A model generated the notes under the pieces. It was not told the DNA's origin. It did no database searches and saw only the letters and a program-made list of their open reading frames with translations. The position numbers and the translations under genes are program-made. Below, one piece after another: positions 61,186 through 64,000 of a DNA stretch of 64,000 bases (position 1 is the first letter of the stretch; each line of letters starts with the position of its first letter). The stretch is from Nocardia sp. CDC159 (GTDB lineage: Bacteria > Actinomycetota > Actinomycetes > Mycobacteriales > Mycobacteriaceae). Location of the stretch: NCBI RefSeq assembly GCF_023740735.1, contig NZ_JAMRXH010000011.1, positions 124,001 through 188,000 on the forward strand. The letters are read 5' to 3'.

Positions 61186-62172
61186 TCAGTTGGCGGTGAC
61201 TTCCACCGGTTTACCGGCGTGGTCCAGGGTGTTGCGGGTGATGTCGCCCTGTTCGGCGAGCCAGCGCTCGGCGTCGATAGCCGCCCGGCAGCCGGTACCC
61301 GCGGCGGTGATGGCCTGGCGGTAGGTGTGGTCGACCAGATCGCCCGCGGCGAAGACGCCCTCGACCGAGGTGGCGGTCGTCGGATCCTTGACCAGCACAT
61401 AGCCCTCGCCGTCGAGATCGACCTGGCCGCGCACCAATTCGCTGCGCGGGTCGTGGCCGATGGCGACGAACAGGCCGGTGGCGGCGAGTTCGGAGGTTTC
61501 GCCAGTGGTGGTGTCGCGCAGGGTCAGGCCGGTGACGCCGGTTTCGCCGTGCACCTCGACGACCTCGGCATTGGTGATGAAGCGGATCTTCTCGTTGGCC
61601 TTGGCCCGCTCCAACATGATGCGCGAGGCGCGGAATTCCTCGCGGCGGTGCACGATGGTCACGCTCGCGGCGAATTTGGTGAGGAAGGTGGCCTCCTCCA
61701 TGGCCGAGTCGCCGCCGCCCACGACCACGATGTCCTGGCCCTTGAAGAAGAAGCCGTCACAGGTCGCGCAGGCGCTCACACCGCGGCCGAGCAGGCGCTG
61801 CTCGCCCGGCACGTTCAGATAGCGGGCGGCCGAGCCCATGGCCAGGATGACGGCCCGGGCCCGATGGGTTTCGCCGCCGACGGTCACCGACTTGATCGGT
61901 CCGGACAGGTCGATTTCCTCGACGTCCTCGGTGCGGATATCGGCACCGAAACGCTTGGCCTGCTCGCGCATCTCCTCCATGAGATCGGGGCCCATGATGC
62001 CGTCGCGGAAGCCCGGGAAGTTCTCCACCTCGGTCGTGGTCATCAGCGCGCCACCGAACTGGGTGCCCTCGAACAGCAGCGGCTCGAGTTCGGCCCGGGC
62101 GGCGTAGATGCCGGCGGTATAGCCCGCGGGGCCGGAGCCGACGATGATCAGATCGCGAACAGGCGTACTCAT
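61186..62172 (-). CDS. trxB: Thioredoxin reductase
   Basis: The 328-residue flavoprotein has the N-terminal FAD motif GSGPAGYTAGIYAARAEL, redox-active C135-A-T-C138 (CATCDGFFFKG) and the NADPH motif VVGGGDSAMEEATFLTKFA. It reduces thioredoxin with NADPH. It is upstream of trxA in the same operon and downstream of the sigM and anti-sigma genes. Confidence 0.97.
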   Translation of the reverse strand: MSTPVRDLIIVGSGPAGYTAGIYAARAELEPLLFEGTQFGGALMTTTEVENFPGFRDGIMGPDLMEEMREQAKRFGADIRTEDVEEIDLSGPIKSVTVGGETHRARAVILAMGSAARYLNVPGEQRLLGRGVSACATCDGFFFKGQDIVVVGGGDSAMEEATFLTKFAASVTIVHRREEFRASRIMLERAKANEKIRFITNAEVVEVHGETGVTGLTLRDTTTGETSELAATGLFVAIGHDPRSELVRGQVDLDGEGYVLVKDPTTATSVEGVFAAGDLVDHTYRQAITAAGTGCRAAIDAERWLAEQGDITRNTLDHAGKPVEVTAN

Positions 62173-62270
62173 GGGGCCCTTCCGAGGGAGTCGTCAACTG
62201 GCGTGTGGGTCAACAACAGGGTAAACGCTGTTGTTCCCCCGGCCGTGGGCTCGGTCGGGCCGTGGGCCCG

Positions 62271-63104
62271 TCAGCTGCTGCCGATGTCCTTCAGCGTCAG
62301 CTTGTTCGGGTGCTCGGGGGTGCAGTCGGCGCCGACCACGAGGACGGTGATCTTGGGTGGCTGCGGACCGGTGAGCAGCACCAGCACGGCGGGCTGCCCG
62401 CGATAGTTGATGTTCATCGAGCCGAGCACCTCGCGCTTGGGCACGATCGCGGCCACACAGGCGCCCAGTGCGCCCGGGACGGACAGCGGACCGCTCACAT
62501 CCTTGCGGCCCATCGCGGCGAGGATGGTCCCCATGGGCAGATCGTCGTCGGAGCCGATCGTGGGGGTGGGGCTGGGCGGCAGTGCCGTGGGCGGCGCGTC
62601 CCGCTCGCGCAGGGCGTCGACGGCGACCAGGGAGCTGGTGAGGATCGCGACGGCCGCGGCCGCGGCGGTGATCCAGCGCAGTCGACGGGAGCGACGCCGC
62701 TCGAGCGGTGTCGGCTCGGTGGGCTCGGGCTGCTCGACCACCGGCATGGGGCGGGTGGTCGGCGGGGCGCCGGATTCGGGATCGGCGGGGCGGGGGCCGA
62801 CCGGAAGCCGGTGCACGGTGGCCACATGTTCCTCGGGGGCCCGACCCTGGGACAGATCGTCCAGCAGCCGGTCGAGGCGGGCACTGACGTGGGTGGGGAT
62901 CGGGTGGTAGACGCGGGAGTCGTTGGCGAGCATACGGAGTTCGCCGCGGACCTCGTCCAGGTCACACAGGAAGCTCAGCGCCTGTGGGTCCTCCCGGACC
63001 TGCGGCCAGAGCTGTGCGGACAGTTCGGGTGCCAGATTGTCGGCGTGCAGGTCGGCGAGCAGGTCGGTCGAGAAGGGAGGTCGCGGCACGGAGCGGGCTG
63101 CCAT
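62271..63104 (-). CDS. Anti-sigma-M-like membrane protein
   Basis: The 277-residue protein has a cytoplasmic N-terminal helical region (about 1-140), a single membrane helix (about 145-170, WITAAAAAVAILTSSLVAVD) and an extracytoplasmic domain with two Cys (Cys in GALGACVAAIV and GADCTPEHP). Topology and position between sigM and trxB match the mycobacterial anti-sigma factor of SigM (Rv3912), although no zinc-binding motif is visible. ATG at 63104 has GGGAGGAGG upstream, which fixes the start against a longer frame. Confidence 0.82.
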   Translation of the reverse strand: MAARSVPRPPFSTDLLADLHADNLAPELSAQLWPQVREDPQALSFLCDLDEVRGELRMLANDSRVYHPIPTHVSARLDRLLDDLSQGRAPEEHVATVHRLPVGPRPADPESGAPPTTRPMPVVEQPEPTEPTPLERRRSRRLRWITAAAAAVAILTSSLVAVDALRERDAPPTALPPSPTPTIGSDDDLPMGTILAAMGRKDVSGPLSVPGALGACVAAIVPKREVLGSMNINYRGQPAVLVLLTGPQPPKITVLVVGADCTPEHPNKLTLKDIGSS

Positions 63105-63262
63105 GGCACCTCCTCCCGAATCCTCTTCGCCACCCCGCCCCCCGGGCGGGCGTCGCCGTGCGGTGGCTTCGCCCTTGTCGTCCATCGCCTCTCCGGGGTC
63201 GGGCCTCACATGGTTGGTACCCGCGAGTGTTTTCGTCCGTCTCTAGTAATGACGCATCTCGA

Positions 63263-63898
63263 TTACATCCGGTTCCCGGGGTTCCGCAGGAATCGCAGCT
63301 CCTGCTGCAGACGCTTGCGGCCACGGGCGCACCGACTCTTGATCGTCCCCTCGGCGACGCCCAGCAACTGCGCCGCCTCCGCTACCGTATACCCCTCCAT
63401 GTCGATCGCAACCAGAGCGGCACGCTGATCGTCGGGCAGCGTGAACAGCGCGGCGTCCACCACCATCGACATCTCGCGCTGTGCGATATCGTCGCGCTCG
63501 GCCGCGGGCTCGGAGATCGACTCGTCCGACAGTGACACGCTGGCACGAGACTTGTTGCGACGGATGCGATCCAGGCACGCGTTCACCACGATGCGGTGCA
63601 GCCAGCTGCGGACCTCGGCCTCACCGCGAAAGCCGCCCGCGTTGCGGTGCGCGGACAGCAGGGCGTCCTGTAACGAGTCGGCGGCGTCCTCGGCGGTATA
63701 GGACGTGCGCAGGGCGACCTGCCACAGATGGTCGTAGTGTCGGCGGAACAGCACCGCGAAGGCATTCGGATTGCCCGTGACATGGGCATCCAGCAATTGC
63801 CGGTCGGTGGCCTCGCCGAGCTCGAACGAGCGGCGCCGGACAGTGGGCGACTCGGAGGACCCCCCACTGGATCGCTCGACCGCTTCAAACGACAACAC
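63263..63898 (-). CDS. sigM: ECF sigma factor SigM
   Basis: The 211-residue ECF sigma factor has region 2 (FAVLFRRHYDHLWQVALR, SYTAEDAADSLQDALLSAHR) and region 4 with VAEAAQLLGVAEGTIKSRCA, a helix-turn-helix that reads -35 elements. The gene is followed by the anti-sigma-like gene and trxB/trxA, the layout of the mycobacterial sigM locus. Start GTG at 63898 follows the weak AGGGG box. Envelope or oxidative stress control is likely. Confidence 0.93.
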   Translation of the reverse strand: MLSFEAVERSSGGSSESPTVRRRSFELGEATDRQLLDAHVTGNPNAFAVLFRRHYDHLWQVALRTSYTAEDAADSLQDALLSAHRNAGGFRGEAEVRSWLHRIVVNACLDRIRRNKSRASVSLSDESISEPAAERDDIAQREMSMVVDAALFTLPDDQRAALVAIDMEGYTVAEAAQLLGVAEGTIKSRCARGRKRLQQELRFLRNPGNRM

Positions 63899-64000
63899 AA
63901 ACCCCTAGGATCAGCGCTCACGACGGCATGGACCCACGAACGGGACATCGCCGTATCTTTCGCGTCATCCAGGACCGAAGCACCAGATCCCAGGAAGCTC

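Overview
The window is a GC-rich (about 70% by eye) actinobacterial chromosome segment spanning the replication origin. Gene order from fhaA through gyrA/gyrB, recF, dnaN, dnaA, rpmH, parA/parB to cwlM, trx and sigM matches the origin region known from Mycobacterium tuberculosis. The hemophore-like gene, two antigen-85-type mycolyltransferases, CrgA, a DUF3566 protein and a DLW-39-type peptide point to a mycolic-acid-bearing member of the Mycobacteriales; Nocardia or a close relative is the best guess from gene style. No rRNA, CRISPR array, prophage or insertion sequence was seen.

Layout. 1-4.6 kb: a partial alanine-rich protein, a short PhzF-like protein, a cytochrome P450 and an MFS exporter with a divergent TetR regulator and twin operators. 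5.3-11.4 kb: membrane protein, DUF4129, MoxR, DUF58, RDD and SpoIIM-like genes, a typical MoxR cluster. 12-15.1 kb: a secreted propeller-like protein, PhoU and a duplicated-domain lipoprotein, then tRNA-Leu. 15.4-25.2 kb: the growth and division signalling operon fhaA-fhaB-pstP-rodA-pbpA-pknA-pknB. 25.2-31.6 kb: a split RibD pair, trpG, crgA, a PH-domain protein, a rhomboid protease, ppiA and a drug-type ABC exporter. 32.4-35 kb: a 6C small RNA, a class III adenylate cyclase, a broken hydrolase and an NmrA-type oxidoreductase. 35.2-39.2 kb: an accessory cell-envelope island with a hemophore-like gene, six tandem 32-residue hydrophobic mini-genes and two tandem mycolyltransferases. 39.6-52 kb: tRNA-Ala, DLW-39, tRNA-Ile, DUF3566, gyrA, gyrB, dciA, recF, dnaN, oriC, dnaA. 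52.2-64 kb: rpmH-rnpA-yidD-yidC-jag-rsmG-parA-parB, a GNAT protein, cwlM, trxA, trxB, an anti-sigma-M-like protein and sigM.

How it works together. dnaA, dnaN, recF, dciA, gyrAB and parAB form the replication, topology and segregation core. PknA/PknB, PstP, FhaA/FhaB, RodA, PbpA, CrgA and CwlM form a phospho-regulated peptidoglycan and division module. trxA/trxB and sigM with its anti-sigma form a redox and stress module.

The most unusual content is the six-copy array of 99-bp genes (35856-36934). They encode charge-free 32-residue membrane peptides with an invariant Ser8 and sit next to two mycolyltransferases. Also notable are an origin carrying eight CTCGAG palindromes, some fused to degenerate DnaA boxes, and seven parS-like sites that each differ from GTTTCACGTGAAAC by exactly one base. 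Start codons were chosen from ribosome-binding sites and known homologues; all calls rest on reading the sequence without database searches.
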